Assembly: GCF_030409685.1 (NCBI RefSeq)
Contig: NZ_JAUFQJ010000003.1
Location: 124,001 to 188,000 of the forward strand
Direction of reading: 5' to 3'
From: Ferruginibacter paludis
GTDB taxonomy: Bacteria; Bacteroidota; Bacteroidia; Chitinophagales; Chitinophagaceae
Length of the DNA: 64,000 nucleotides
Shown: piece after piece, positions 8,869 to 18,359 of the stretch
How positions within the stretch are numbered: position 1 is the stretch's first letter
Layout: every line of letters starts with the position of its first letter
Made by a program: the position numbers and the translations under genes
Notes under the pieces: model-generated
Told to the model about the DNA's origin: nothing
The model's database searches: none
What the model saw: only the letters and a program-made list of their open reading frames with translations

Positions 8869-10200
8869 ATGTCATCACGAAGAAAATTTTTAAACCAGTC
8901 ATCTGCGCTGGTTGCTGCAGGTGCATTAGCCTCTGTATTTGATAACAAAGCCTATGCTTTTTTTAAGAACCGCATTGCGCCCAGTGATCAGTTAAACATC
9001 GGTGCCATAGGCATCAACGGTATGGGTTGGGCTGACGTTAAAGCGGCGCTGAAAGTTCCGGGCGTAAACCTGGTGGCTGTTTGCGACGTAGACAAAAACG
9101 TCATTGATAAACGCCTAGGCGAACTGGGTGAACTGAAGATAGATGCTTCCAAAATAAAAAGATATGATGACTACCGCAAACTGCTGGAACAAAAAGATAT
9201 TGATGCCGTAATTATTGGTACGCCTGATCATTGGCATGCTTTGATAATGATTCATGCTTGTGAAGCCGGTAAAGATGTGTACGTTGAAAAGCCGGTGGGC
9301 AATTCCATTGTTGAATGCAATACGATGGTAGCCGCACAGCAACGCTATAAAAAGATTGTACAGGCGGGTCAGTGGCAGCGCAGTCAGAAACATTTTAAAG
9401 ATGCGGTTGACTTTGTACAGAGCGGGCAATTAGGTAACATACGCACCGTAAAAGTCTGGTGCTACCAAGGCTGGATGAAACCCGGACCAGTTGTGCCAGA
9501 CAGTGCGCCACCCGCAGGTGTGGATTACAAACAATGGTTGGGACCAGCTGCCATCAGGCCATTTAACAGCAGCCGTTTTCATTTTAATTTCCGTTGGTTT
9601 TGGGACTATGCCGGTGGGTTGATGACCGACTGGGGCGTGCATCTGCTGGACTACGGATTACTCGGAATGAAGGCTGATTTGCCCATCAGTGTAGTTGGTC
9701 TTGGTGGACGTTTTGCTTACCCGGATTTGTATGAAGAAACACCGGATACTTTGACTACCTTATATGAATTTGATAAATTCAATTTGGTATGGGATTCTGC
9801 AATGGGCATTGATAACGGCTCTTACGACCGTGACCATGGTATTGCTTTTATTGGCAACAACGGAACGCTGATTCTAAACCGGGGCGGCTGGGAAGTAATA
9901 GAAGAAAAGCAAAGCAAGAGCAAAGTTATCATGCCATTTCAAAAACCATCAGACAACGGCCTTGACATGCATATGGTGAATTGGGTGGGCGCTATCAAAA
10001 GCCGCAATGCTGCTGATTTGCATTGCCCGATACAGGCTGGTGCACATGTTGCCACCGTGGCGCAAATGGGCAATATTTCTTACCGCAGTGGTAAAAAATT
10101 ATTGTGGGACAGAACCAAGGGCGCTTTCACAGATGAAGCCATTAACAAAGAATATTTGATGAAGGAATACCATAATGGTTATACGCTTCCTAAAGTGTAA
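8869..10200 (+). CDS. Gfo/Idh/MocA family oxidoreductase with Tat signal
   Basis: NAD(P)-dependent sugar dehydrogenase/hydrolase-type protein, 443 residues. MSSRRKFLNQSSALVAAGALAS is a twin-arginine signal, so it is predicted to be exported folded, with its cofactor, to the periplasm. The Rossmann motif GAIGINGMG is at about 45-53 and the nicotinamide-site motif EKP is at 140-142. GG(L)MTDWGVHLLD is typical of the secreted branch of this family, which is abundant in Bacteroidota. Some Tat-exported relatives act on glycosides through a transient keto-sugar, using tightly bound NAD. The substrate here is unknown. The gene is monocistronic with a strong hairpin downstream. Confidence 0.9.
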   Translation: MSSRRKFLNQSSALVAAGALASVFDNKAYAFFKNRIAPSDQLNIGAIGINGMGWADVKAALKVPGVNLVAVCDVDKNVIDKRLGELGELKIDASKIKRYDDYRKLLEQKDIDAVIIGTPDHWHALIMIHACEAGKDVYVEKPVGNSIVECNTMVAAQQRYKKIVQAGQWQRSQKHFKDAVDFVQSGQLGNIRTVKVWCYQGWMKPGPVVPDSAPPAGVDYKQWLGPAAIRPFNSSRFHFNFRWFWDYAGGLMTDWGVHLLDYGLLGMKADLPISVVGLGGRFAYPDLYEETPDTLTTLYEFDKFNLVWDSAMGIDNGSYDRDHGIAFIGNNGTLILNRGGWEVIEEKQSKSKVIMPFQKPSDNGLDMHMVNWVGAIKSRNAADLHCPIQAGAHVATVAQMGNISYRSGKKLLWDRTKGAFTDEAINKEYLMKEYHNGYTLPKV

Positions 10201-10222
10201 GCAGCAAAAGGTTTTAGTGTTT

Positions 10223-10263
10223 AATATAATTGCCGGCATTTATAAATCGCCGGCAATTATATT
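10223..10263 (+). terminator. Strong hairpin terminator
   Basis: Perfect 15-bp inverted repeat (core ATTGCCGGC/GCCGGCAAT) with an 11-base loop, 22 bases after the oxidoreductase stop. The distal arm ends in ATATTTT rather than a clean T-run. Confidence 0.75.
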
Positions 10264-10374
10264 TTAAGAGCAACCTTATACCGCTAACTTTAAATAATGT
10301 AACTAACTCAATCATTGCATTTTCATTTTAATTAAAAAACGTTTTTCGATTTTAACTTTCATCCAAAATAGTAT

Positions 10375-10956
10375 ATGGCTTACGATCTTATCTTACAAAA
10401 TATAGCCAGGCACATTAATTTAACTCCGGGAGAGCAGGATCATTTTATCTCACTTTTAAAGCCGGAGGAAGTTAAAAAGAAGGCGCTTATTTTAAGAGAA
10501 GGACAATTGTGCAACAATATTTATTACGTCAACAGCGGTATATTAAGAGCCTATCATCTTGACAAAGATGCCAAAGAAGCTACCATCATGTTTGCTTTAT
10601 CAGACTGGTGGATTACGGACATGTTTTGCTTTATCAATTGCCAACCGGCCATGTTATTTATTGAAGCGGTAGAAAACAGTTCCATTGTGGGCTTGCAGAA
10701 AAAAGACCTGGATCAGCTACTTATTGAAGTGCCGAAATTTGAAAGATTTTTCAGGATCATAATGCAGAATGCCTATATCCGGGAACAGTTGAGGGTTATA
10801 CAAAACCTGTCACTTTCAGCAGAAGAAAGATACCATAGCTTTCTCACCAAATACCCGCAGGTGGTAAAACAGGTTACACAAAAACAAATAGCCTCTTACC
10901 TGGGAATTACACCGGAATTTTTAAGCAGCCTGAAAGTAAACAAGACAAAAAATTAA
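10375..10956 (+). CDS. Crp/Fnr family transcriptional regulator
   Basis: DNA-binding regulator of 193 residues. Residues about 20-120 form a cyclic-nucleotide-binding-type beta barrel (ILREGQLCNNIYYVNSGILRAYHLDKDAKEATIMFALSDWW, split here from its helix). The C-terminus holds a compact winged helix with recognition segment TQKQIASYLGITPEFLSSLK. This short Crp form is common in Bacteroidota and usually lacks the residues that bind cAMP, so the ligand is unknown. The gene precedes the DUF4406 and Nudix genes on the same strand, with 66 bases to the next start, and might be co-transcribed with them. Confidence 0.88.
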   Translation: MAYDLILQNIARHINLTPGEQDHFISLLKPEEVKKKALILREGQLCNNIYYVNSGILRAYHLDKDAKEATIMFALSDWWITDMFCFINCQPAMLFIEAVENSSIVGLQKKDLDQLLIEVPKFERFFRIIMQNAYIREQLRVIQNLSLSAEERYHSFLTKYPQVVKQVTQKQIASYLGITPEFLSSLKVNKTKN

Positions 10957-11022
10957 ATTCTTAATATACCTTAACTCCTTTGCAAATTTCACTTGCTTTC
11001 TTTGCAAAAAAAAAGACACGTT

Positions 11023-11379
11023 ATGCTGATATTAATTGCAGGCCCCTACCGCAGTGGCACCAACGATGATCGGGAATTGATGCGCCAAAACCTGGCTAAC
11101 CTGGAAGCAGTCTCATTGCCTTTGTTTCGTTTGGGTCATACCCCGATGATTGGTGAATGGGTTGCCCTGCCTTTGCTAAACCTTGCAGGTTCGGCAAAGG
11201 TGGGAGATGCTGCCTATGAAGAAATTTTATATCCTGTGGCTCACCGTTTACTATTAAAATGCGATGCTGTATTTCGCATTGAAGGCGCCTCCAACGGTGC
11301 TGATGAAGATGTAAGGATTGCGAAAGAAAGAGGTCTTAAAATTTATTACCGTTTAGAAGATGTTCCACATGCAGAATAA
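11023..11379 (+). CDS. DUF4406 domain protein (nucleoside 2-deoxyribosyltransferase-like)
   Basis: A 118-residue protein beginning MLILIAGPYRSGTNDD. The IAGPYRSG opening and the later CDAVFRIEGASNGADEDVRIAKERGLKIYY match DUF4406, a relative of the nucleoside deoxyribosyltransferase fold. I chose the ATG at 11023 because the family starts just before the IAGPY strand; the frame remains open upstream to a TTG at 10993. Its stop overlaps the start of the Nudix gene, which suggests translational coupling and a shared nucleotide or nucleotide-sugar salvage role (inference). No enzymatic activity is established for it. Confidence 0.75.
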   Translation: MLILIAGPYRSGTNDDRELMRQNLANLEAVSLPLFRLGHTPMIGEWVALPLLNLAGSAKVGDAAYEEILYPVAHRLLLKCDAVFRIEGASNGADEDVRIAKERGLKIYYRLEDVPHAE

Positions 11380-11950
11380 TAAGGTAAAAATTATTAACAA
11401 GGAAGTATTATCCAGCAACTGGTACACGCTTAGAAAAATAACTTACGATTATTTGAAAAAAGATGGTACCTGGCAGACCCAAAGCCGCGAAGCTTATGAC
11501 AGGGGTAACGGCGCTGCCATTATGCTATACAACAGTTCGTTAAAAACGGTCATCCTAACCCGACAGTTTCGCATGCCTACATTTATCAATGGCAACGCAG
11601 ACGGCTTGCTGATTGAAGTCTGTGCCGGTTTGCTGGACAAAGACAATCCGGAAGATTGCATCAAAAGAGAAACGGAAGAAGAGACGGGCTACAAAATTAA
11701 TTCGGTTAAAAAAATAATGGAAGTTTATATGTCCCCCGGCTCGGTTACTGAAATGCTGTATTTTTTTATCGCCGAATATTCGCATGCAATGAAGCTTGCC
11801 GAAGGTGGTGGCGTTGCACAGGAACAGGAAGAAATTGACGTGCTGGAAATGCACATCGAAAACGCCCTTCAAATGATTGATACCGGGGAAATTAAAGATG
11901 CCAAAACAATAATGCTGTTGCAATATTTACGACTGAAGCATATTTTATAA
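11360..11950 (+). CDS. nudK: Nudix hydrolase, GDP-mannose pyrophosphatase-like (NudK)
   Basis: Mg-dependent pyrophosphohydrolase of 196 residues. The Nudix box is readable as AGLLDKDNPEDCIKRETEEE then TGY, with the catalytic REtEEeTG core. The N-terminal half (NNKVKIINKEVLSSNWYTLRK) and the RQFRMPTFING segment match NudK proteins, which hydrolyse GDP-mannose to mannose-1-phosphate and GMP. ATG codons at 11360 and 11369 are both possible, and either overlaps the end of the preceding DUF4406 gene by 11-20 bases. Confidence 0.85.
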   Translation: MFHMQNNKVKIINKEVLSSNWYTLRKITYDYLKKDGTWQTQSREAYDRGNGAAIMLYNSSLKTVILTRQFRMPTFINGNADGLLIEVCAGLLDKDNPEDCIKRETEEETGYKINSVKKIMEVYMSPGSVTEMLYFFIAEYSHAMKLAEGGGVAQEQEEIDVLEMHIENALQMIDTGEIKDAKTIMLLQYLRLKHIL

Positions 11951-12051
11951 TTGGGCCATACCTTGCCCGGCTGTAATGCAAATAATTTTTTTAAATAATT
12001 CACTGACAATTGGCCAGTTATGGAAAGACGATTTAAGAAAGAAACGGCAAC

Positions 12052-12687
12052 CTATTTTTGAGTTGCGAACGCCACTTTTATACCGAGCGCTACCAACGCA
12101 AGGCCGCAAATTTTATTGATGTAGTTTGATACCGCCGTATTATTTTTTAGCCTGGAAAAAATGGCTGCTGCAAAAATTGCCAGCACCAGGCACCTGATCA
12201 TTCCGGTTGTTATAAATGTAAGGCCGAGCAACAAAAAAGGGAGCACCGTATTTTTGACTGCAGGATCGATAAACTGTGGCAGAAAAGCAATAAAAAACAG
12301 CGCTACTTTTGGATTGAGCACATTGGTAATAATTGCATCCCTGTATATTTTCAGGTAGTTTGCCCGGTCATTTTTTACGGCCATGTTGGTATTCAGCTGG
12401 CTTCTGTCTGTAAGCATTTTATAACCAATGTATAATAAGTATGCTGCACCTGCGTATTTTATAATATTGAAAAGCAGGATGGATTTAGCGATGATAACAG
12501 AAAGCCCCAAAGCCGCCAGTAAAGTGTGAATGATACTTCCTGTACCGATGCCCAGCGCTGACATAATACCTGCCTTTTTTCCCTGCCCGATACTTTTGGT
12601 TAAAATAAAAATAGTGTCGTTGCCGGGAGTTAAGTTTAATAAAATACCCGTCATTAAAAAAGTAGTAAAATGTACAATGCCGGTCAT
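12052..12687 (-). CDS. LysE/RhtB family amino acid exporter
   Basis: Inner-membrane exporter of 211 residues with about six hydrophobic helices. It has the family opening FLMTGILLNLTPGNDTIFILTKSIGQGKKAGIMSALGI (broken here by loops), with the conserved N/TPGxD and GxxxG elements. Members export lysine, homoserine or threonine, but the substrate cannot be predicted. It is on the opposite strand to the Nudix group and is followed upstream by GtrA on the same strand, with a 103-bp gap, so it is probably a separate transcript. Confidence 0.88.
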   Translation of the reverse strand: MTGIVHFTTFLMTGILLNLTPGNDTIFILTKSIGQGKKAGIMSALGIGTGSIIHTLLAALGLSVIIAKSILLFNIIKYAGAAYLLYIGYKMLTDRSQLNTNMAVKNDRANYLKIYRDAIITNVLNPKVALFFIAFLPQFIDPAVKNTVLPFLLLGLTFITTGMIRCLVLAIFAAAIFSRLKNNTAVSNYINKICGLALVALGIKVAFATQK

Positions 12688-12790
12688 AATGTTTTTGTTG
12701 ATAAGTAGCTATTCTTTAATACTATCGCAAAACATGCATCTTTTACAATTCAACAAAGAAAAGAATTTTATTTTATGATAGCCTGAAAAA

Positions 12791-13165
12791 TCAAACAAAC
12801 ACAAATTTTTTGGAAACAAAATAAGTATAACTAAGTCCCAGTAAAATCGATATTATTAGTTTGGAAATTAAGTAATGCAAATGCAGAAAATTGGTCAGCA
12901 GAAAAACACCCAGGGTAGCTAACGCGATATTACCGATCCACATCAAAATAAATTTAATAACCTGTAATGAAGTGTTTTGTTGTTTGCTTTGGGTAAATAC
13001 CCAGTTTCTGGAAAGTAAAAATTGGGCCAGGGCGCCTGTTACATTGCCGGCTGCGTTTGCCGCAATATACCAGCAATGAAAAGCTTCTACCAGTAAAAAA
13101 GTCATTGCGAAATCAGCCATTGAGCCGGCTATCAGTGCAACCTGGGTTTTCAGGAAGTGATGCAT
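12791..13165 (-). CDS. GtrA-family membrane protein
   Basis: A 124-residue protein with four predicted transmembrane helices, the usual size for GtrA. Motifs such as GSMADFAMTFLLVE, GALAQFLLSRNWVF and the C-terminal SYTYFVSKKFVF are typical. GtrA proteins are proposed to flip lipid-linked sugars for cell-surface glycosylation. The start codon directly abuts the stop codon of the upstream phosphodiesterase-like gene, so the two are translationally coupled. Confidence 0.87.
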   Translation of the reverse strand: MHHFLKTQVALIAGSMADFAMTFLLVEAFHCWYIAANAAGNVTGALAQFLLSRNWVFTQSKQQNTSLQVIKFILMWIGNIALATLGVFLLTNFLHLHYLISKLIISILLGLSYTYFVSKKFVFV

Positions 13166-14275
13166 CTACCTGCCTTTTGCTGTTAGTCCGGCCACAGTTG
13201 GCTGATCTTTTATATGAACGGGTATAGCAGCAGCCACCCTATGATTTGCTTTAAAACTAACACCAAGCAGGGCTGCAATGGTGGCTGGCAACTGCTTTTG
13301 ATATACCTGCTGTTTTTCGCTGCACTCTCCCAACGGGCCAATACCTGCACCGAGCATCGCAAGCCAGGTTTGTCCGGATCCCTTTACCCAAAATCCATGT
13401 GTTGACCAGGTTGTATTTTTATTTCCCCGCCCATGGTCTGTAGTAATAATGAAAGTAGTGTTATTCCTATACACCGGATCTGTTTGAACAGCGTACCATA
13501 ATTCACCAATCATGGCATCGGCCTGGTGTATTTTTTGAAGATAGGCATCATATTCACCTTCATGCGCAAATTCATCAGTTTCTCCAAACCCCAGGTACAT
13601 TATTTTAGGATGATGTTCCTGCATGTAATTCTTAGCGCATTCGAAAGTCAGCAGGTCGTGCCTTGTGTTGCCTTTGGAATATATGCCTTGTTGCACACCA
13701 TTAATTATTGCACTGATGCTGTCACTTTCTTCAAGTACTTCGTAGCCACCATTTACCGGCAGCGATCCATTTTTTTCATTTAATATAAACGGCAGTACCT
13801 GCCATGAACAAAAGGCAGCTATCTGTCCTTCATACTGCGACTGATCGTTTAGCCATTGCAGCACATTACTGTGACGGTTATTCACTTGCAGGTTTGGTAT
13901 TAAAAGTTTATCGGCATAGCCTGTAAACATTTCACTATAACCAGGATAAGATATTTTATACAGGTTGGCTACATTCACATTATTATCCAGTTCCCTGTTT
14001 CCCATCAGTTGGCCTTGTTGCGCCAGTACGGACCAAAAGAACGGCATCAGCCTGCGTCGTCTCTCTTCTGCATTGCCCTGCCCATATTGCTGCAGCATCA
14101 GGGTAGAATCCTTCACATAGTCGCTATTGCGTAATAAGGCTTCGTCGGCTCCTTTAAATATTTCCTGCCACCTCGTGCCATCCAGTGTGATGAGAAAAAT
14201 ATTTTGTGCGGGCGCTTGCGCAAATGAAGCTGAGGTAAATGCAGCAATAAAACAAACACAGTAAAGTAGTTTCAT
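13166..14275 (-). CDS. Alkaline phosphatase superfamily protein (phosphodiesterase/sulfatase-like), exported
   Basis: A 369-residue protein with an N-terminal signal peptide ending SFAQA. It belongs to the type I phosphodiesterase/nucleotide pyrophosphatase clan: the nucleophile region ITLDGTRWQEIF is at about 28-39, and the metal ligands GFGETDEFAHEGEYD and TTDHGRGN follow in the expected order. It is probably a periplasmic phosphoesterase. Its stop codon touches the GtrA start, which hints at a role in modification of a surface lipid or glycan (inference). Confidence 0.8.
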   Translation of the reverse strand: MKLLYCVCFIAAFTSASFAQAPAQNIFLITLDGTRWQEIFKGADEALLRNSDYVKDSTLMLQQYGQGNAEERRRRLMPFFWSVLAQQGQLMGNRELDNNVNVANLYKISYPGYSEMFTGYADKLLIPNLQVNNRHSNVLQWLNDQSQYEGQIAAFCSWQVLPFILNEKNGSLPVNGGYEVLEESDSISAIINGVQQGIYSKGNTRHDLLTFECAKNYMQEHHPKIMYLGFGETDEFAHEGEYDAYLQKIHQADAMIGELWYAVQTDPVYRNNTTFIITTDHGRGNKNTTWSTHGFWVKGSGQTWLAMLGAGIGPLGECSEKQQVYQKQLPATIAALLGVSFKANHRVAAAIPVHIKDQPTVAGLTAKGR

Positions 14276-14629
14276 AACAAAGGTTTTACAAAGAAACCTT
14301 TCTAATGTAAACAGGGTATAAAGAGAAGATTAATTAAAAGTTATCTGTTTCGATGCATACCTGCTACCGGAAAGGTCTTCAATTCATCCTTCAACAAGTA
14401 TACCACTTGAAAAAAAGATAAATTGGTTTTTAGAACTATTCCTTCTTTGCTGCATTTATAAGTGCATGCAATCCGATTTATAAATTTCGAGAGGTGAATA
14501 TTCCTCATTGTGTAGAAATGAAAAAATAATGCTATCTGTATGCTGGCAAAAATTATTTCATCTTTTCAACTTCGTTACAAAAAAGAGGAAATCGACTGAT
14601 GCGCCCGGTTATCACTTTTTCGGAAAATT
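14276..14629. other. Intergenic region with no recognised content
   Basis: A 354-bp spacer between the phosphodiesterase-like gene and the end of the ABC exporter gene, both on the minus strand. I see no RNA gene, repeat or convincing small frame. It should hold the promoter of the phosphodiesterase-GtrA pair. Confidence 0.45.
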
Positions 14630-16390
14630 TCAACTTTGCCGCTCACCATGCAACAGCATATTCACTGCATGATCGAAAGAGCCGGCACGGATTACCTCGC
14701 CCGCATTTACAAAAAATATTTCATCCGCATTTTGAATGGTGTTTAAGCGGTGTGCAATAATAACACGTGTGGTGGTAGCAGGTAGTTTATTTAAAATGTC
14801 CTGCAATATTTGTTCGGTGATGGTGTCAATATTGGCGGTGGCCTCATCCAAAATCAACAGTGCCGGGCTACGCAATACAGCCCGCATAAAAGCAATCAAC
14901 TGCTTTTGCCCGATGCTGATGCTGTCACCTGAATTCACTTCTGTATCCAAGCCTTTTTCAAATATATTCAACAGACTTTGCAGACCGGCAGCTTTAATAG
15001 TCGCCTCCAGTTGCTCATTTGAAAAGCCAGCATAGGCTTCATTGCTGTACAAAATATTTTCTCTAACCGTGCCGGAAAACAAAAAGGGTTCCTGCAAAAT
15101 AAAACCAATTTTTTTTGACCGTTCGGATGCCTCATACGTACGGATATCCCTGTTCTCCAGCAACACCTCTCCCTTTACCGGATCATACAAGCGGGCTATA
15201 AGTGAAGCCGTGGTCGTCTTGCCGCCACCCGTAGGGCCTACCAAAGCATACGTCTTTCCTTGCTCCAGTTTGAAATTAATATTGTGCAAAATCTCTTTTC
15301 CTTCGTCATAGCCAAATGAAACGTTCCGGAATTCCATTATAGCATCGCTGGGTTTTTCAATTGTTTCGGAAGATAACACCGGCAGGTCGCTTTCTAAATT
15401 TAGTATGTAAGAAATCCGGTCCCAACCTGCCATCGCCACCTGGAAGTTAGCCCACAACGCTGCTAGTTGACGTAAAGGGTTATAAAAGTTAACAGCATAG
15501 GCAAGGTAACTTACCAACAGCCCGATTGAAAACTGCCCTGTACTGATCAGGTAAATACCAAATGTAAGTACAACCAGTTGAGCTACAGCGGCAAAAAAAC
15601 CATACACAGGTATAAAAACATTATTGGCAATGCCGGCAGCAATGGCGCTGGTATAATTTTTATTATTCGCTTCTTCAAAACGGTTTTTGAAATAATCTCT
15701 CCGGTTAAAAGCAATGATTACCTTAAAATTCTGCAGGCTTTCCTGTATCTCTGCGCTAAGGCCACCTGTACGCTGCATGCTGAGTGCATTTCTTTTCTTT
15801 ATCCACGGCGAACTGAATTTGGTAAAAATAAATATCAGCAAACCCGGTAACAAAGTAGCCACGCCGAGTTTAAAATTGATGATCAGCAAAAATATACCAG
15901 CGCCAACCATGGTAGTAATAGTGCCGATAAACTGCATCAGCGACTGCGAAAAAAACTGGTTGATTTTATCCGTGTCATTATTGACCCTTGAAATTAAATC
16001 ACCGGCTTTGTTCTGGTTAAAGAAACCAACCGGCAATTCCTGCAGCTTATTAAAAACCGTATTGCGCAGTTTAAACAGCATCCGCTGGCCTACACCGCCC
16101 ATCATTCTCGTTTGCAGGTAACTGGCCACAAAGGCCACCAGATACATCCCCAACAGTATGCCGGCCCAAACCATCACTCCATTAAAATCCTTATGCACAA
16201 CATAAGTATCAATTACATGACCAACAATAAATGGTGCCAGCAGGTTAAGGCCGGAGTTAATAAAAATAGCCAGCAGTGCACCCAACATATTCCGGCGTTC
16301 TTCCGTAATCAGGTTCAGCAGCTTTTTAAGCGCACCCATTGTGGATGTCTTCGGCTGCTGTTCAGAAATATCATTGAGGTTGTAGTTCAT
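14630..16390 (-). CDS. ABC exporter subunit A (TMD-NBD fusion, catalytic Walker B, altered signature)
   Basis: Half of a type IV (MsbA-like) ABC exporter, 586 residues with six N-terminal transmembrane helices and a C-terminal ATPase domain. Walker A GPTGGGKTT is near 388, Walker B ILDEATANID near 513 keeps the catalytic glutamate, and the switch histidine is present in IIAHRLNT near 544. The signature motif is ISIGQ instead of LSGGQ, near residue 490. Its start overlaps the end of the preceding exporter gene by 20 bases, so the two subunits are made together and probably form a heterodimer. The substrate is unknown; drugs, lipids or peptides are all possible. Confidence 0.92.
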   Translation of the reverse strand: MNYNLNDISEQQPKTSTMGALKKLLNLITEERRNMLGALLAIFINSGLNLLAPFIVGHVIDTYVVHKDFNGVMVWAGILLGMYLVAFVASYLQTRMMGGVGQRMLFKLRNTVFNKLQELPVGFFNQNKAGDLISRVNNDTDKINQFFSQSLMQFIGTITTMVGAGIFLLIINFKLGVATLLPGLLIFIFTKFSSPWIKKRNALSMQRTGGLSAEIQESLQNFKVIIAFNRRDYFKNRFEEANNKNYTSAIAAGIANNVFIPVYGFFAAVAQLVVLTFGIYLISTGQFSIGLLVSYLAYAVNFYNPLRQLAALWANFQVAMAGWDRISYILNLESDLPVLSSETIEKPSDAIMEFRNVSFGYDEGKEILHNINFKLEQGKTYALVGPTGGGKTTTASLIARLYDPVKGEVLLENRDIRTYEASERSKKIGFILQEPFLFSGTVRENILYSNEAYAGFSNEQLEATIKAAGLQSLLNIFEKGLDTEVNSGDSISIGQKQLIAFMRAVLRSPALLILDEATANIDTITEQILQDILNKLPATTTRVIIAHRLNTIQNADEIFFVNAGEVIRAGSFDHAVNMLLHGERQS

Positions 16391-18125
16391 AATTACTGGT
16401 GCTCTGCTGTGAATTGAAAATCTGGATGTATTCCGGGCTCTGTTTCATTAAATCGTTGTGAATGCCTGTGGCAACAATTTCACCTTCCATCAATACAATT
16501 ATCTGATCGTACTGCTCCGCAGCAGATATCTTTTGAGTGACAGAAATGAGTGTGATACCGGGATAATTGTTGCGCAGATTATTCAGAATTTTTGTTTCTG
16601 TATTGGTATCCACTCTTGCAGTAAAATCATCCAGCAATACTATTTTTGGATTTATAGCCAACGCTCTCGCCAACATGATACGTTGCTTCTGTCCGCCAGA
16701 AAGACTGGTACCCCTTTCCGATACAACCGTATCTAATTTGTTGGGCAATGTATCAATGAAATCTTTTAACTCTGCTGTGGCAATCGCTTTGGAAAGGGAT
16801 TCATCTGTAACTAAATTACTAAAAGCAATGTTTTCCCTGATGCTCATGTTAAAAAGAATGCTGTCCTGAAAAACAAAACCAACCTGGCTATAAAAATTTT
16901 CCTTCTTGTATTTTTCAATAGCTGTTCCGTCAAATTTGATTACGCCTGTTGCAGATTGTATTAAACCCGTGAGCAGGTATAGCAGTTGTGTTTTGCCTGC
17001 AGCGGTGGGTCCTATCACCGCAAGCGATGAACCCGCAGGCACCGAAAAACTGATCTCTTTTAATACAGGTTTTTGCCCGTACAAAACAGATACCTTTTCC
17101 ACGTCAATTCTGCCCAGCAAAACACTTTTTACAGAAGTAGTATCTGGTAATTCCGGCGTATTAAGCACACTGCTGATGCGTTGATAGCTGGCCGTAGCCT
17201 GGGCTATTACATTACTCATAAACCCTATCACCAGGATGGGGAAAATCAGCAGGGCCAGGTAACTGTTAAATGCCGCAAAGTCTCCCAGCGACATAGAACC
17301 GGTGATAACAAAATGACCTCCCATGGTCAGTATCGCAAGCCCAGCCATGTTAGCAGTGAAAATAATAACGGGTATCAGGCCGGCAAATAATTTAAGTATA
17401 CTCATTCCCAACTTTTTCGCCTTGGTATTGGCATCCAGGAATTTTTCATATTCCAGTTGTTGGGAATTGATGACCCTTATAATGGCGGCGCCTAAAATAC
17501 TTTCGTTGATGACTTTATTGAGCCGGTCAATTACCTGGCGGCTCTGTAAAAATATTACCCTTACCTTCTTCAATACAAAAAAGAATGCGCCACCAATAAT
17601 AGGCACAATGGCAACAACTGCGAGCGCCAGTTTCCAGTTGATAGAAAACAATAACACACATGCCCCGATAATAATAATGATAGATGATGCTATAGACACA
17701 ATGGCCTGTGATACAAACATTTTTATAGAGTCTACATCGGCCGTTAAATTGGTAAGCAGTTTAGACGGATTATTTTCTTCAATATAGGAGTGGCTTTGTA
17801 CAGATATTTTATGGGCCAGCCTGGTACGCAAATCCCTGGCAACTTTTTCTGACGCATAAATCTGAACAAGTCCCTGTAACCAGGTAAAAATAAAAATAAC
17901 CACTGCGGCTGATAAAAACTTTACCAACACCTGCCGCAGCACATAATTTTTGGGATAAGCATCAATGGCACCGGCAACTATTTTAGGTAAAAAAAGATTG
18001 ATGCCATTGCTTAGCAGGGCGAACAGTAAGAGTAAAAAAATCATACCCTTATAAGGCCCGAGCAAGCTAAATACGCTGGCACCTTTCTGCTTACTTTTAC
18101 CGGGCGAACCTGCTTTGCTTTCCAT
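16371..18125 (-). CDS. ABC exporter subunit B (TMD-NBD fusion, canonical signature, degenerate Walker B and H-loop)
   Basis: Partner of the downstream exporter subunit, 584 residues with the same domain order. Walker A GPTAAGKTQ is near 372 and the signature is canonical (LSGGQKQ near 474). The catalytic glutamate of Walker B is replaced by Asp (LLDDFTARVD, near 498), and the switch histidine is replaced by Gln (SVTQKIS, near 529). It therefore lacks a normal hydrolysis centre of its own, as in the non-catalytic halves of heterodimeric exporters such as TM287/288 or BmrCD. It is first in a two-gene operon. Confidence 0.92.
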   Translation of the reverse strand: MESKAGSPGKSKQKGASVFSLLGPYKGMIFLLLLFALLSNGINLFLPKIVAGAIDAYPKNYVLRQVLVKFLSAAVVIFIFTWLQGLVQIYASEKVARDLRTRLAHKISVQSHSYIEENNPSKLLTNLTADVDSIKMFVSQAIVSIASSIIIIIGACVLLFSINWKLALAVVAIVPIIGGAFFFVLKKVRVIFLQSRQVIDRLNKVINESILGAAIIRVINSQQLEYEKFLDANTKAKKLGMSILKLFAGLIPVIIFTANMAGLAILTMGGHFVITGSMSLGDFAAFNSYLALLIFPILVIGFMSNVIAQATASYQRISSVLNTPELPDTTSVKSVLLGRIDVEKVSVLYGQKPVLKEISFSVPAGSSLAVIGPTAAGKTQLLYLLTGLIQSATGVIKFDGTAIEKYKKENFYSQVGFVFQDSILFNMSIRENIAFSNLVTDESLSKAIATAELKDFIDTLPNKLDTVVSERGTSLSGGQKQRIMLARALAINPKIVLLDDFTARVDTNTETKILNNLRNNYPGITLISVTQKISAAEQYDQIIVLMEGEIVATGIHNDLMKQSPEYIQIFNSQQSTSNYELQPQ

Positions 18126-18297
18126 ATTGATGGGAGTTAATAATCTGGAAAAATAATCAAAAAAAAATTAGCACCGCTTTGCTATATTTTTTTATTTATC
18201 AACGGCTTTTATAACGGATGACGAACAGCTATGTGAAGTATTTTATTGGGGGACTGCCAATGTAGTTACAAAAAAGGAGAATGCTTTTTACCGTATT

Positions 18298-18335
18298 GTC
18301 AAAAAAAAGGAGCAAGACTTTCATCTTACTCCTTT
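18298..18335 (-). terminator. Terminator of the rpoBC operon
   Basis: 12-bp stem with one mismatch (arms 18306-18317 and 18324-18335) and a 6-base loop. On the minus strand it is followed by a run of eight or more T residues. It starts about 25 bases after the rpoC stop. Confidence 0.88.
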
Positions 18336-18359
18336 AAGCATTTTTATTACCTGAATAAA

